A stretch of DNA of 64,000 nucleotides from NCBI GenBank assembly GCA_025716855.1, contig JAIXMQ010000028.1:1-64000 (forward strand), given 5' to 3'. The stretch is from Pilaira anomala. Taxonomy: Eukaryota > Mucoromycota > Mucoromycetes > Mucorales > Mucoraceae. The translations under genes and the position numbers were made by a program. The notes under the pieces are model-generated. The model was given only the letters and a program-made list of their open reading frames with translations. It did not search any database and was not told the origin of the DNA. Below are positions 34,773 through 45,788 of this stretch, one piece after another (position 1 is the stretch's first letter; each line of letters starts with the position of its first letter).

Positions 34773-35528
34773 TTTTTATTTCTTTTTTTTGATAACAATA
34801 AAAAAAGATTTTTATTTTTTTATTTTGCAATTGCACTTTTCACAAGATAAAGCGTGATGTCACCAACCATATAGGGTTCTCAATTCTGAGACAAAGGGGA
34901 TAGACACGCGCACCTTTCGCGCACCATTTTTTTACTACACACACCACACCCGGTGTACCATTTTTTAGGCGCAAAGCCTTTTTCTTAGAGTTGTACCTCA
35001 TCAGTCTAGATTTTATTAAACATGTGCAAGAGAGCTTATTTTTAAAAAGAGATGATCGATACGATCAATCTTTGTTATTGTTGTTGTTATTGTTGTTGTT
35101 GCTGTTTCTATTACAGATATAGAAGTTTCAATGCAACAATAAGGCAATCGAAACGATCTGCTCAACAATCGATTGTTCCTTCAAAAAATGACCTCAACGA
35201 TCGATATAAGCTATGTTTACAAAAATCTGTAGGTAGATATACGTAAATGGGAAAAGTTAAACATCATTTAGTAACCGTAGTGTAAAGGAAATTGTTATTG
35301 TTTTGAACCCAGTTTAGCCACCTTCTGTTATTTATTTATATATGTTTTACGTATCTTATTCAACTCTATTGCTTATCTAATTTATTTTTACCTTTATCTA
35401 CTTATCTTACTTTACCTTGGCTTATCCTTATTTTATTTGTACACAAACATGTCAAACATCAAATTATTTTAGTATAAAAGGACTTAATCTTACTACGAAA
35501 TAAATCTTATCGGAATTTTTCCTAGAGA

Positions 35529-35873
35529 TTATGCTGGAATACGATACATCACTCTTGTGGCAGTTCGAACAGATATTATGATATTATGGCTAATAATAGT
35601 ATTCCGTCTAACAAGAGCGAGGGAAGCAAGCTGTGACTGGAGTGTGTCATAATCGATATCATGGATGTTTAAGTGTAAGTCAATTTCCCTGATACTTTGA
35701 AAAAAAATACCAATAACAGTATTGTTTGTAAGTCTGAAACTTCAACCAAGAGGTAGACGACGGATACGGTCATCTAATTCTGTATTGGTTCTGGCAAAGT
35801 TAAATCTCGCTCTTCCATTCAATTGACCAGTGATTAGGAGTAAAACATCAATGGGAAGGTCATTGATATTCAT
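35529..35873 (-). pseudogene. F-box-like ORF with an internal TGA
   Basis: From the ATG at 35873 the frame reads MNINDLPIDVLLLITGQLNG and NFARTNTELDDRIRRLPLG, which fits the start of an F-box (LPxDVLxxI...L). TGA follows at codon 44, and then the same frame stays open for about 70 further codons (SIREIDLHLNIHDIDYDTLQ and onward) to TAA. One nonsense change in an otherwise open 114-codon frame suggests a recent pseudogene or a truncated family member; splicing around the TGA is possible but not obvious. Confidence 0.4.
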
Positions 35874-37865
35874 TTTAAACTATAGTAAATAAATTAAGGA
35901 AAATGAAAAGTATATGGAGCAAGATGACTCGATTTTTATAGTTGAGCTTTTTTTTTTAGGATCTACCTGTGAGGAAGAAAGAGACAACATTACTTCGCAT
36001 CCTATATTCTTGTAACTTCATACTCTCTTTAATTACAACGATGCTTAACAAATATCTAAAGGTCATTTCAACTGTAATGGCCACTGACCAAGTTTTTTTT
36101 AGAAGTTATTGAGGAAGACCTTGGATAGCATCGAAGGACTTCAAAAAGAACACCGAAGTCAGCTGCAAGAAGTAACGATTAACAACAAACATATATCAGC
36201 TGAGACTTGTTATCAAGTATTGTTAAACCAGTCATCATAAGGTTAAATGAAGGCAAACATTCCAAAGAAGTTGTGGACAGCCCCCGAAGTAGTTCAAACA
36301 GTCCTCAAAGGTGAATAGCTCATCTCCTTCTCAATTCAGATATTTTACATGTATTACGTTATTGCAGTGTATTATGTGTATTTTTTCATCATTATAATTA
36401 TTAAATAGCTTATCTTTGTCTATTTCTTTGCAAAAAGAAACAAGCAAATAAACATTTAAGCACGTATATTAAAGTGTTGCATTGACGATGCTAAATAATA
36501 TCTTTTATCATGATGTACTGGTAATGGCATGTCAAAGTATTTTGTGTTGCGTTTAAAGCTCGAATAGGTGCATCTTCATTATGCAATACATTTATACTGA
36601 GGTAGACAAACAGGGAAAGCTGTAATTCATTTGTGATTGAGCAAATACTATCAAAAGAATTTAAACAATAGCAACTCAAGAGCTTGACAAAGTCTTCACT
36701 TTATTTCTGATTAGGCGACATTTTATTTCTGATTGGGCGACATTTTGTTCGGACCAGACAACATAATTTATTGGATCAACTGTAATAGCAGTATAAAATA
36801 GCAAAACCAGGAGATAAAAAAAAAAAAAAAAAAAAAAAAAGGAACTAAATGAAAAAATATATTCCTTTATTCCTTGTTAGTTAAAAAGCTTGCAGCGGGT
36901 ATCTTTTTTTTTTTGTTTAAGATGAGCTTTAGTTCATTTTAAGGGCATCATTTAATAAAACACATATTTAAAATGTTGTATTTTATTAGTTAGAGTATGT
37001 ATGTACAGATCTGCCTTTTCATTTTCCGTTTTTAAATCAGTAAGTAGATACACATAAAATATACCTCATAGATATACGTATATAGAGAACGAACTAAAGT
37101 GAAGATCATGTATTCGAACAACAAAACTGATTCTTATAAAACCTATTAGTAAACTTTCTGAACTAATATGATATTTTAGAGCATATAGTTATATCTCGAT
37201 CAGTCAAATCCAATGAATAGATCGATTTTAATATTTCCTTTACACTCATCCAATCACCTTTATTAAAAACTTGTTATCAATATACGACAATGGCGCTCCT
37301 CTTTTCTTTGCTGGAAAAAAAGCGGCACCTTGAATGTATCTAACTTGTGTCTGAAACAGTCTATGAAAGAAAGAAAAAAAGAAGTGCTTTAATTATGCAG
37401 AATTCCTATATACGTAACATATTTTCAGGTAATACAATACAAAAAGCCTTTTTTCTCTAACTTCTAGACCTTCTTTCAGCTCAAAAAGTTTAAAATTGAT
37501 CTGCGGAGATCTCCTTTCTCTGTGCGGCGACATTTTTTTTTATGACGATTTGAAACATACAAAGAAAAAGGGTCCTATTGTTGAGATAAGATATTAAAGA
37601 AAATAAAAAGTAAGGTTCAAACTTTCAAAAAATGTAATAATAAACAGGATAAGTAAAAAAAAATCTATAAGTTGTATACCTTATGTCGAAAAACGATTAA
37701 AAAGAAGTAATAAACGAAATCACATATACAGACCTGTCATTCAAAATTTTGCGCCGACAAAGAAAAAGAAGGGACGAAATGATTGTGCACCAGACTACAG
37801 TTACTGAAATCCATCCTATCAAAACTTTTTCTTTGTGACGCTATACAGTACGAATACTCTCCCGC

Positions 37866-37913
37866 ATTGGCCAAGTTTTCTATTCATTACAACTGAAAAA
37901 AAAAGTATAAAAA
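37866..37913 (+). promoter_or_regulatory. Core promoter of thaumatin-like gene (inverted CCAAT and TATA box)
   Basis: TATAAAAA at 37906-37913 lies 47 bases upstream of the ATG at 37961, with an inverted CCAAT (ATTGG) at 37866-37870. The leader between TATA and ATG is short and A-rich. This is the clearest TATA promoter in the window and suggests strong regulated expression. Confidence 0.7.
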
Positions 37914-37960
37914 GGCCACAATATAATCAATACAAATAACCAAAAGAAATTAACTAAAAA

Positions 37961-38692
37961 ATGCTCTTCAAATCAATTGCTACTCTTCTCTTGACTGCTG
38001 GTCTCGTCTCTGCAGCACCCGCAACAAATTATACCGAGTATCCATCCTATGAAACAACATATGCTGCTGGTCCTCCAACTATTTATGTAAAGAACCAATG
38101 TAAAAACCGTTTAATGGTAGGTCACTCTGTGGATGTTGAATACTTTGGCGAAACAAAAGAAGTCGCACCAGGAGCAACGCTTACTATCAACCCACCTATC
38201 AACTGGAGTGGTCGTGTCTGGGGTCGTGAGACCTGTGCAGGTCTTGAAGATTGTTACTTATCCGGTATGACCTCACCTGCATCTCTTGCAGAATTTCATT
38301 TCATGGATACTGGTAAAGTCTTTTATGATATTTCATTTGTCAATGGATTTAATTTGCCTATTGTGGTGGAGCCTGTCAACAAGATTGATCTCAAGTACGG
38401 TGATGATTCCTTGTGTCATACCAGTACATGCACAAATTTACCTGATTGTCCTGAAGAGTTCAAGACGTTTGATAAGGAAGGCAATTATGCGGGTTGTAAG
38501 AGCGCTTGTACATATTTCCAAACTGATAGATATTGTTGTACTGGAGATTATTATAGTGCAGAGTCTTGCTCTACGTATTCTTGGGCTTCTGACGTGAAGG
38601 CTGCTTGCCCTGATGTTTATAGTTATGCTTTTGATGATGTGAATAGTGCTTTCATGTGTACCTCTAATGCTTATACTGTTACTTTTTGTTAA
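37961..38692 (+). CDS. Secreted thaumatin-like protein
   Basis: Intronless, 243 aa. Signal peptide MLFKSIATLLLTAGLVSA followed by AP. Thaumatin fold landmarks: IYVKNQCKNRLMVGHS; INWSGRVWGRETCAG; ASLAEFHF; FYDISFVNGFNLPIVVEP; then the Cys-rich second half with GCKSACTYFQTDRYCC, CSTYSWASDVKAACP and DVYSYAFDDVNSAFMC, ending VTFC. About 14 Cys are visible; the classical family has 16. Members include plant PR-5 proteins and fungal secreted proteins, some with beta-glucan binding or glucanase activity. Here a cell-wall or competition role is inferred. A TATA box sits just upstream. Confidence 0.93.
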   Translation: MLFKSIATLLLTAGLVSAAPATNYTEYPSYETTYAAGPPTIYVKNQCKNRLMVGHSVDVEYFGETKEVAPGATLTINPPINWSGRVWGRETCAGLEDCYLSGMTSPASLAEFHFMDTGKVFYDISFVNGFNLPIVVEPVNKIDLKYGDDSLCHTSTCTNLPDCPEEFKTFDKEGNYAGCKSACTYFQTDRYCCTGDYYSAESCSTYSWASDVKAACPDVYSYAFDDVNSAFMCTSNAYTVTFC

Positions 38693-38961
38693 TTTTTTTT
38701 TTCGAATAATACCTTTTGTATGTACGGATATATGGTTGATCCTTTTTTTGTATATACAGTCACTTTATAAAGCTTGATGTTTTTAAATAAACTTTTTTTT
38801 TTTCCAATAATAATATTTGCGTTGTGTACATAAAAACAATTCTTTTGTTTGTAAATAAATAGACAACGCCTCTTTTTCAATAATGTTTATAATTATTATA
38901 TACTTTACAATGATTTATTATTTGATGTATTATGTACGTGCAAGAAAGTAAAGAAGGAAGC

Positions 38962-40004
38962 TTACATAAAAAGATGGAAGGGAAATATAAACAACAGGAA
39001 TATCCACCAATTTAATGTATACTTTGTGGCACTCGATACAGATGAACTCTTTGAGAAATGACGGTCCTTTGCTGGTTCAAGGGAATTTAAAGTAGATCCG
39101 GATAACCCAGTTACAGAGGTGATCCAGTTCAGGTGGCGACTCGGCTTAACAAAGACATTAACAAAGGGCGCCTTTGGGTTATTAAGAACAGGACAACTGG
39201 TATTTTTTGGATCTGAATCTACAGCATTTAGTATACGGTTCAATACACCTTTTAAAGTATATTCCTTATTCTTTCGAAACAGTAATGAGCTACCTATTGA
39301 TCAAATTTATTAGTATATATGAAGGTTTCATATTTGTATTTTTTTGTTTATTTACCTGAATCACCGTGGCATAAGCCTGCATTTGACTGAACCAATATAA
39401 TACTTTGATTAAAATTATGGTTTTGTAATGGAGAAGCATTGGATAAATTACAATGCGCATACTGTAAGATATTGGCATGTGGTTCACCAACACCTGTATA
39501 TCCCATTCCGATCGTTTCTAACCTGATATCCGACACATTTTTGATACTATCACTACTACCTCCGTTTTCTTCGTCCATATTTAATCTGATGCGATCTACA
39601 AATTCTGATTGTTCTAATGGTTCAGTTAATTCGATCAATCCAATATCATAAGGCACTTGATCGGTTTTATCTGTATCATAGACTTGGGCTCTTAACTGAA
39701 TAGCGGGAGGTATATAGAGTGGATGAGGTACTACGCGTTTAATTTGAGCGTAACGTGTTTCTGAAAAATTTCGGTTTCCATATGCCACTGAGGCAGATAC
39801 TTCTTGTTCTATATTAAAGTCTTCTATACAATGTGCGGCTGTCAGAATCCATGCGGGGTCTAACGAGATTATACTGCCACCACAGAGGATTGGGTTAGTC
39901 AGTGTAACAGCAAATGGAAACTGTTCAGATGATTTCACTGGAATTCCACCATTAATTGCATTCACGAAATATGGAAGTAAAAATGAGAGTACGAGTCCTT
40001 TCAT
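38962..40004 (-). CDS. Trypsin-like serine protease (S1) with C-terminal hydrophobic tail
   Basis: Two exons, 40004-39356 and 39293-38962; 326 aa. Signal peptide MKGLVLSFLLPYFVNA, then the mature-like start INGGIP. The catalytic triad is visible: His in WILTAAHC, Asp in YDIGLIEL and Ser in GLCHGDSG at about residue 216. The intron splits the Gly codon after that Ser, and the usual GDSGGP is GDSGSS here. After the protease core comes a Ser-rich region and a hydrophobic end (WWIFLLFIFPFHLFM) that could be a GPI signal or membrane anchor. The last codons (TTTTTATGTAAGC) also resemble a splice donor, so a further small exon is possible. Probably an extracellular or surface protease. Confidence 0.85.
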
Positions 40005-40396
40005 TACTCCTTTTTTGTTTACAAGAAAAGAAATATATTAAGAGAAGAAAAGAAAAGAAAAAGAAAAGATGAAAGGTATAATTCTTATTGTATTTCTCTA
40101 TTTAAAAAAAAAAGAGGTCTATTATGCAATAATGACCAAAAAAATCATATCCTTTTTGGGTATGAGCTAATAAAAAAAAAAGTATGATATATCAGAATGA
40201 AAAGAAGAAAAAGACAATGATGATTGTTTTTTAGCTGTTTTAATTAATCACACTTTTTTTTTTTTCTTTGTTTATATTTTATACCTAATATAAAGTTTTT
40301 GTCTTGGGGCGCATTTAAATAAATGATCAATTACAACGCAACTCCTTTTTATTTTTTCCTTTATTTGTAAGACCAGCATTTATTAAATAAAATTTT
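40005..40396. other. Short tandem spacer
   Basis: Between the LKR/SDH stop and the protease start on the same strand. A/T runs and GAAAA-rich sequence near 40040-40070; nothing else seen. It should hold the protease promoter and the LKR/SDH 3' end. Confidence 0.6.
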
Positions 40397-41215
40397 CTAC
40401 CAAGTGCTTGAGCCAGTAGCTTCAAGTCGGTTTGGACGAAAAGGTTCATGTCTTTCAACAAATTGAATACCTTTCGTTTCAAGTTGGTCTAAAATGGGTA
40501 AATATACATGCGGCTTAGTGGGTCTTAAAACGCCTCTCTCTGGAATAACATTATCCAAAACTAATTCAACTGCCATGGCAGTGGGTAATCCTACTGTATC
40601 CGCCATTGCAGTATGTTTTTCATTACCATACTTGATCAGGGTAGACGTCAAAGTTTCCTAAAACATCCATGTATAATTAGTATTTTTTTTAAAAAAAAAT
40701 ACATACGTCAATGATTTTTATATACCTTTTTTCCACTAGTATGCTCAATTCCAAACTCATGATGCATTGCTACCATATCCCTTTCCCCTTGTTGATACTT
40801 TAGTTGTTTAGATAAAAGAGATGAAAAGAGATCCAAAGCAGAATGACCACCGCCTCCGTTGTTGAATTCAGTATTTTGATCACTCAAAAAGAATGAAATC
40901 GCCGACCAAACTTTTTCTGTCATAGGATGGTCCTTAGATAATCCCAACTTATTCACCATGACATCGTATCTTTCGTTTACAGACAAAGATTTTGGTTTTC
41001 CTGATAATACTGTGTCAAAATAGCTTGGCTAAGTTTTTTTTTTTTTTTTTTTTAATAAAGAACGTATTTAGTCATAGATCTTCATGAAATCTTAGTTTTC
41101 TTAACCTACCCAATTTTGGCATCCATTTAAAGGCTTTGTTTGTTCCAAAAAGCCTAACTTACGAAAAGCGTACAAAAGATCAGAGTAACCCTATTTGTGT
41201 CACGTTAATAAGAAT

Positions 41216-41252
<37 letters not shown>

Positions 41253-43950
41253 AAAAGAAAGGTTAAGTATATTTACTTGATATCTTAAAGTACCACGAAA
41301 CATTGTTTCTATATCCGAGAGTTCACCCAGCCCATAAATATCTGCATATCCCAAGGAGTTACGATTTGCCAATCCTTCAAATACGAACCCAGAATAGGGA
41401 GTTTGTACTATTGGAAAATGCTCCTTTAATAAATCTTCTCCAGCAATCGTATGCGTCTATACAGAAAAAAACAAAAGGTAAGATTAAGTCTGCACATATA
41501 TCACTTATTACTTTACCTTTCCATTTGACTTATAAGTTGCATCGTTTCCGCTTGCAGTTAAAACTCCACGTGGTGACCAACTAAATTTATACCCCAATGG
41601 AACGTTAGATGCTTCAGGGGAAGGTAATCCACCACACCAAGAGATGAAGGATCGGATCTAATTTTAATTTGCATCAATAACTGTTATAAAGCATGTAACT
41701 TATTATGATTATTATTATTATTTACTTTGGATCCATTTGCCTTTGCTTCATCGATAATCTTCATAGCTGACATATGATCGATTCCAGGATCTAAGCCGAC
41801 TTCATTCATGATCAAGATGTCTGCGTTTTCAGCTCTATTGTTTTGTTTGTTAGTATAAGAGTCTCTTTTTACTGCAAGTACACATACTTTTTCTCTAATG
41901 CATTCATTTCGGGAGATACGTAACTGGCAGTAACCATATGCTTTCTTTGCTCAATACAAGCATTTGCAACTTGGGTATGTAAGAATGCAGGTACTAAACT
42001 AACAACTACATCCGAATTTTCAACGAGACGAGATAACTCTTGATGATTTGAAATATCTAAAGGAACAGATTCTGCGTTCAAGTGACCTGTCACTAAAGCC
42101 TTTGCTTCTTCTGCGACGTTACTAGCTATACAGATGTGTTAGCTTCTTATTTGTTCAATTATATATGTAGATCTTACCAACAACAATTTTTACGTCAGGT
42201 CGGTTCATCAAGTGCTCAACTAATGGTGCAGCGACCATACCAGAACCTAATAACAACACAGTCTTTTTTTGAGTTCCATGAGAGACCGATTTAGGCAAGT
42301 GTTTCTTTAAACCCTCATAATCTTTGGTCAGTCTTCCTTTATCAGTCATGGTGGCGCCACGCAAAAGAGGAGATAACTGCTCAAGTGATACGTTGGGCTC
42401 ACTTTCAACTAACTCTTTCACAAATGGATATAAAGCTTTACTAAAGAACTCACTGCTTGAGATTGGTAGTTCAGCAGGTAAGATATCAATTCCCATGATC
42501 TGAATACCATCGCCTTCGGCACTTTTGTAAAAGGTTGATTATTCTGTAATATAATGTTTGAATATAATATAATTCTTACTTGTTATGCTCTTGGTTCTTG
42601 ATGGCATCGTAATAAAAGAAGCCATCATCAACATTTGTACTATGAGACAAACATTCAAATGCACCCTAACACACAAACAAACGTGAGAAAAAATAAGTCA
42701 AGTTATTTGTTAAACAGTTATTACCTTGACGTCGCACACAATATCAGCTAAACTCATCATTTTTCCTTTTGGTATCAAGCCTTTTAATTTTAATTTCTCA
42801 AATTCAGCCAATTGTTCATTTGTTAAGAGACGAGGGTACCTGTCATCCCAATATGCACCCGTGACAACGCAATTGGCGTAAGGTGCAATCTATACAATTT
42901 TAGGTTAGTTAAGAATCTATGCTAATAAGCAACAAGTTTTTTTTTTTTTTTTTACGCTTTGATGGAAATTGGATTCATATTTCTCGGGATGATGTAAATA
43001 ATCTTCATAACTTTTTAGAGGTTGACCTCCTTTCTTTTCTACAATATAATCCTTGACCTCCAATTGAACACCATAGAGTTTATTTAACCGAGGATCTAAA
43101 TACATTTAAGTAAACAGATGATAGTATAAAATATATAAGAACTCACTTTTATCCTTAACTAATTCCTCAAGATCTTCAGCGGGTACAAATTCATGAGGTA
43201 TCTCCTTAAACATCTCCAATGCACCCTATATAAAGTCATATTGAGTTAAAGTTGCAAAAAAAAAGAATTTAAAAAGAAACTAACCTGAGTCACATTTCCG
43301 GATCCCGTAAATGCGTACACCAATGGCCCAAAATCTTTAGGTGTTCCGTTAGTTATTATCTTATCGCCCATACGATGTAAAGCTGCCTTAGCTTCTGCAA
43401 TAGTTGGATAAGCGTGTGCCATCGACGTATACTATCATATTATATGTTAATATCTCATGAAAAGCTTCTTGAAGTATTGTATATATGTTTTTACCATGAA
43501 AGGTGTGCTATAACCTAAACCGAGAAAACGATGCCCCATACCATGTAAAATATCCATCATACCTAAACGATATTAAAATTATCAATTTTGTATGTAAATA
43601 CAACTCGCTTTAAGCTAGTATTACCTGCATTTCCTGCAAAATGACCGAAGGCAACCAGTCTTTTACCAGTTTCATCCTTCATAAGCTCATAATCTATGAG
43701 ACGAATATTCTTTTCCCACGATGGGTGTGAGAAAAAAAGCCAAATTATCCTGAGAAAACTTTCTTATTTTTTTTTTTTTTTACTTACTTTGTCTAATACA
43801 CCTTGTAACATTGGCATATTTTTTTTATTTCCTTTATGCGTATGAGAAAAGAACAAGTAGGTCTTATCTTTTATCAGTGCATTTTCAGGAACTTCTTTGA
43901 TACCAAGGATAATATTTGCTTTTGAAATATCTTCAGTTACAATTGCACCA

Positions 43951-43981
<31 letters not shown>

Positions 43982-44235
43982 GTTAGTGTTTCAAAACCAT
44001 GAAAATTTTTGACTGTTTTTTTTAATACCTTTTCATAAGACTCGTTTGGAAAGATACGTTTACTACTAGGTTGAACATAAACTTGCGTTCCCGTTTCTTT
44101 GATCAGTTTTTGAACGGCGTCTGGTGTCAGGGCAGCTCGACGTTCCCATCGACTCTTGTCTTCTCGTCGGATACCAATTGTGGCATAAGAACGAATAAAT
44201 CGGGTTTTATCCTTTTTCAATAAATTGGATAGCAT
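40397..44235 (-). CDS. Bifunctional lysine-ketoglutarate reductase / saccharopine dehydrogenase (AASS type)
   Basis: Seventeen exons on the minus strand, first 44235-44029 and last 40657-40397; summed length 2799 nt, 932 aa, close to animal AASS. N-terminus [20 protein letters not shown] is a likely mitochondrial presequence. The LKR half follows: [59 protein letters not shown] and [21 protein letters not shown] linker then leads to the SDH half with the Rossmann motif [17 protein letters not shown] at about residue 473, [53 protein letters not shown] and [14 protein letters not shown]. This enzyme catabolises lysine through saccharopine in mitochondria. Most fungi have separate Lys1/Lys9 enzymes for biosynthesis, so this fused form is notable. 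The ATG at 44289 gives an 18-residue in-frame extension but lies in A/T-rich leader sequence. Confidence 0.93.
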
Positions 44236-44678
44236 TTGTAAGAAAGAGATAAAAAAAAAAAAAGGGAAACGATGTATGTAACTAAACAAATAAAAAAATA
44301 AAAAATAAAAAGGTTTTGACCTTTATATGTGTATGCAATTGAACGAAAAAGGGAAAAATTATAATCACACGATCAGCTGGTTTCTCGCTTGCATGACAAT
44401 ATTACGTCTATCAGGTACCAAAAGAAATAGTTATTGTGCAACTTGAGCTGTCTAAATCTGAACGGAATGAACAAATCAAGACTGAATTTTCCTTTCATTT
44501 TCGGTGCAAGGGAAATAAGATATTTATTTTGACACGTAAATAACATTGTTTGATCATTACAATCTTTGAAAAATAACGTTTCTCGAAACATAATTTTTAA
44601 ACACACAAAATTGCAAATTCACAATTTACATAGAAAAAAAAAAAAAACTTTTTTATGTTTTAATATTTTTTATTTATT
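44236..44678. other. Intergenic spacer
   Basis: Upstream of LKR/SDH. Open frames here are short and A/T-driven; no gene supported. It should contain the LKR/SDH promoter. Confidence 0.55.
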
Positions 44679-44843
44679 TTACAAAATTAAAGGATAAAGA
44701 GGGGAATAAAGAGCTTCTTTTAAAGATTCATGATTTAAAACCTGTAAAGAGAAATAAAAGTTAATAAACAAATTTAAAAACAATTAAATTATAAAGAGAT
44801 ATAGAAAAGAAAAGACGACCTTGCGGTTGTCCCTCATGCTCAT
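44679..44843 (-). CDS. Possible very small protein, 28 aa or longer, two exons
   Basis: Right exon 44843-44820 reads MSMRDNRK; the left exon 44741-44679 reads VLNHESLKEALYSPLYPLIL, then TAA. The left exon is preceded by a strong TTTCTCTTTACAG acceptor and followed by an A/T-rich AATAAATAAAA-like end. The donor (GTCGTC) is weak, and the true 5' end may lie further right, where an ATG|GTAAGT at about 44972 could be a start codon split from the body by an intron. No family recognised. The good acceptor, non-random peptide and poly(A)-like end make a real mini-gene plausible. Confidence 0.3.
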
Positions 44844-45148
44844 TAAATCAGATTGGAGAATCAACACGCGTTATTAAGACGTTAAAGGTTTTAATCATTG
44901 GGACTATACCACAAGTATCGTCCTTTTCTTCTTCTTTTCTCTCCATATATTATAAAACAAGACACTTACCATCAATAGCTAAAAAAAAAAAAAAAAGATA
45001 AAGAAGTATTTTTATAAATAAAAGAAAAAAAAATTTTGTTGTTTAAATAGATGTGTAAAAATCGTGGCTTAGAGACGTAAAAATTTTTGAAAGAGATTGT
45101 ACGATTTTATTCCCAGCAGTCGACTGGATTGTTGTTGCTGCCTTTCAA

Positions 45149-45639
45149 TCAATCCATGGGAACATTCATTTTATATGTTGCCTTAATTTTTTGAGCAAAG
45201 TCTGTATATCCGCCTACTAATTTTTGATTTTCAATATCACATCCTTCATAAATAAAAGGTGATGTTCTATGTCCAGTATTAAATTCCTACCAAAAAAAAA
45301 AAAAACAGTCAATTCGTTTGCCTTACAGGAACACATATACTCCTCGCACCTGTTGCAATTCTCGGGAACGTTCACCCCACTGTTGTTTAATATATGCACT
45401 GACGTCTACTTTTACATTTGGATGTTTTGCTGATAATCTATCACCAATTTGTACTGCGTTTGTAAAATACGAGCAAGTCAAAAATCCTTCCTATTCAATT
45501 TATTAATTTGATATCTGAGAAATAAGCTCTTGAGCTCGATACTTACAATATGATAACACTCAGTCTTTTGAGGAATACCGTTATCTAAGCCTGCTGTAGA
45601 TTCAGTTTTAGAAGAGCTAAACCAAGAAAATAACCCCAT
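45149..45639 (-). CDS. Small thioredoxin-fold-like protein resembling the MDH1B N-terminal domain
   Basis: Three exons: 45639-45547, 45490-45350 and 45286-45149; 123 aa. Exon 1 encodes a Ser-rich N-terminus (MGLFSWFSSSKTES). The core reads FLTCSYFTNAVQIGDRLSA, VDVSAYIKQQWGERSRELQQ and TSPFIYEG, then KLVGGYTDFAQKIKATYKM. The pattern Cys-x-Tyr-Phe...W-x-x-R/K...H-x-T/N-S-P-x-I/F-Y-x-G...L-V/L-G-G-Y-x-x-F matches the small N-terminal domain of animal MDH1B as I recall it. Here it is a stand-alone protein. The single Cys is not a CxxC redox site. Donor at the exon 2 end is GTGCGA, which is weak. Function unknown. Confidence 0.75.
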
Positions 45640-45788
45640 CTCTATAAAACGAAAACAATGACGAACGAAGGAAGAGAGAGAGGTTCCTTTTTTTTTTTTT
45701 TTCTTCTTCTTCTAAAATAGAAAGCTTTATATATTTTTAAAAAGCCGATACTCTTTCTCTCTCTCTTTGAAGATCTTTCCTTTAACTC
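45640..45788. promoter_or_regulatory. 149-bp bidirectional promoter region
   Basis: Only 149 bases separate the divergent start codons of the MDH1B-like mini-gene and the METTL4 gene. The interval has a T run, TTCTTC repeats, a TATATATTTTTAAAAA stretch and CT repeats. Shared regulation is inferred from spacing only. Confidence 0.6.

Larger units (their letters stand above)
34773..37960. other. Intergenic, 3.2 kb, with an F-box relic
   Basis: Upstream of the BAF60-like gene and of the thaumatin-like gene. Besides the minus-strand F-box relic (35529-35873) there is a plus-strand coding-like stretch after a T-run and TAG at about 36101-36240 (TLDSIEGLQKEHRSQLQEVT) ending in a stop. Two tandem copies of a unit containing ATTTCTGATTGGGCGACATTTT lie near 36700-36745. 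A 32-base A run is at about 36809-36840. No intact gene seen. Confidence 0.5.
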
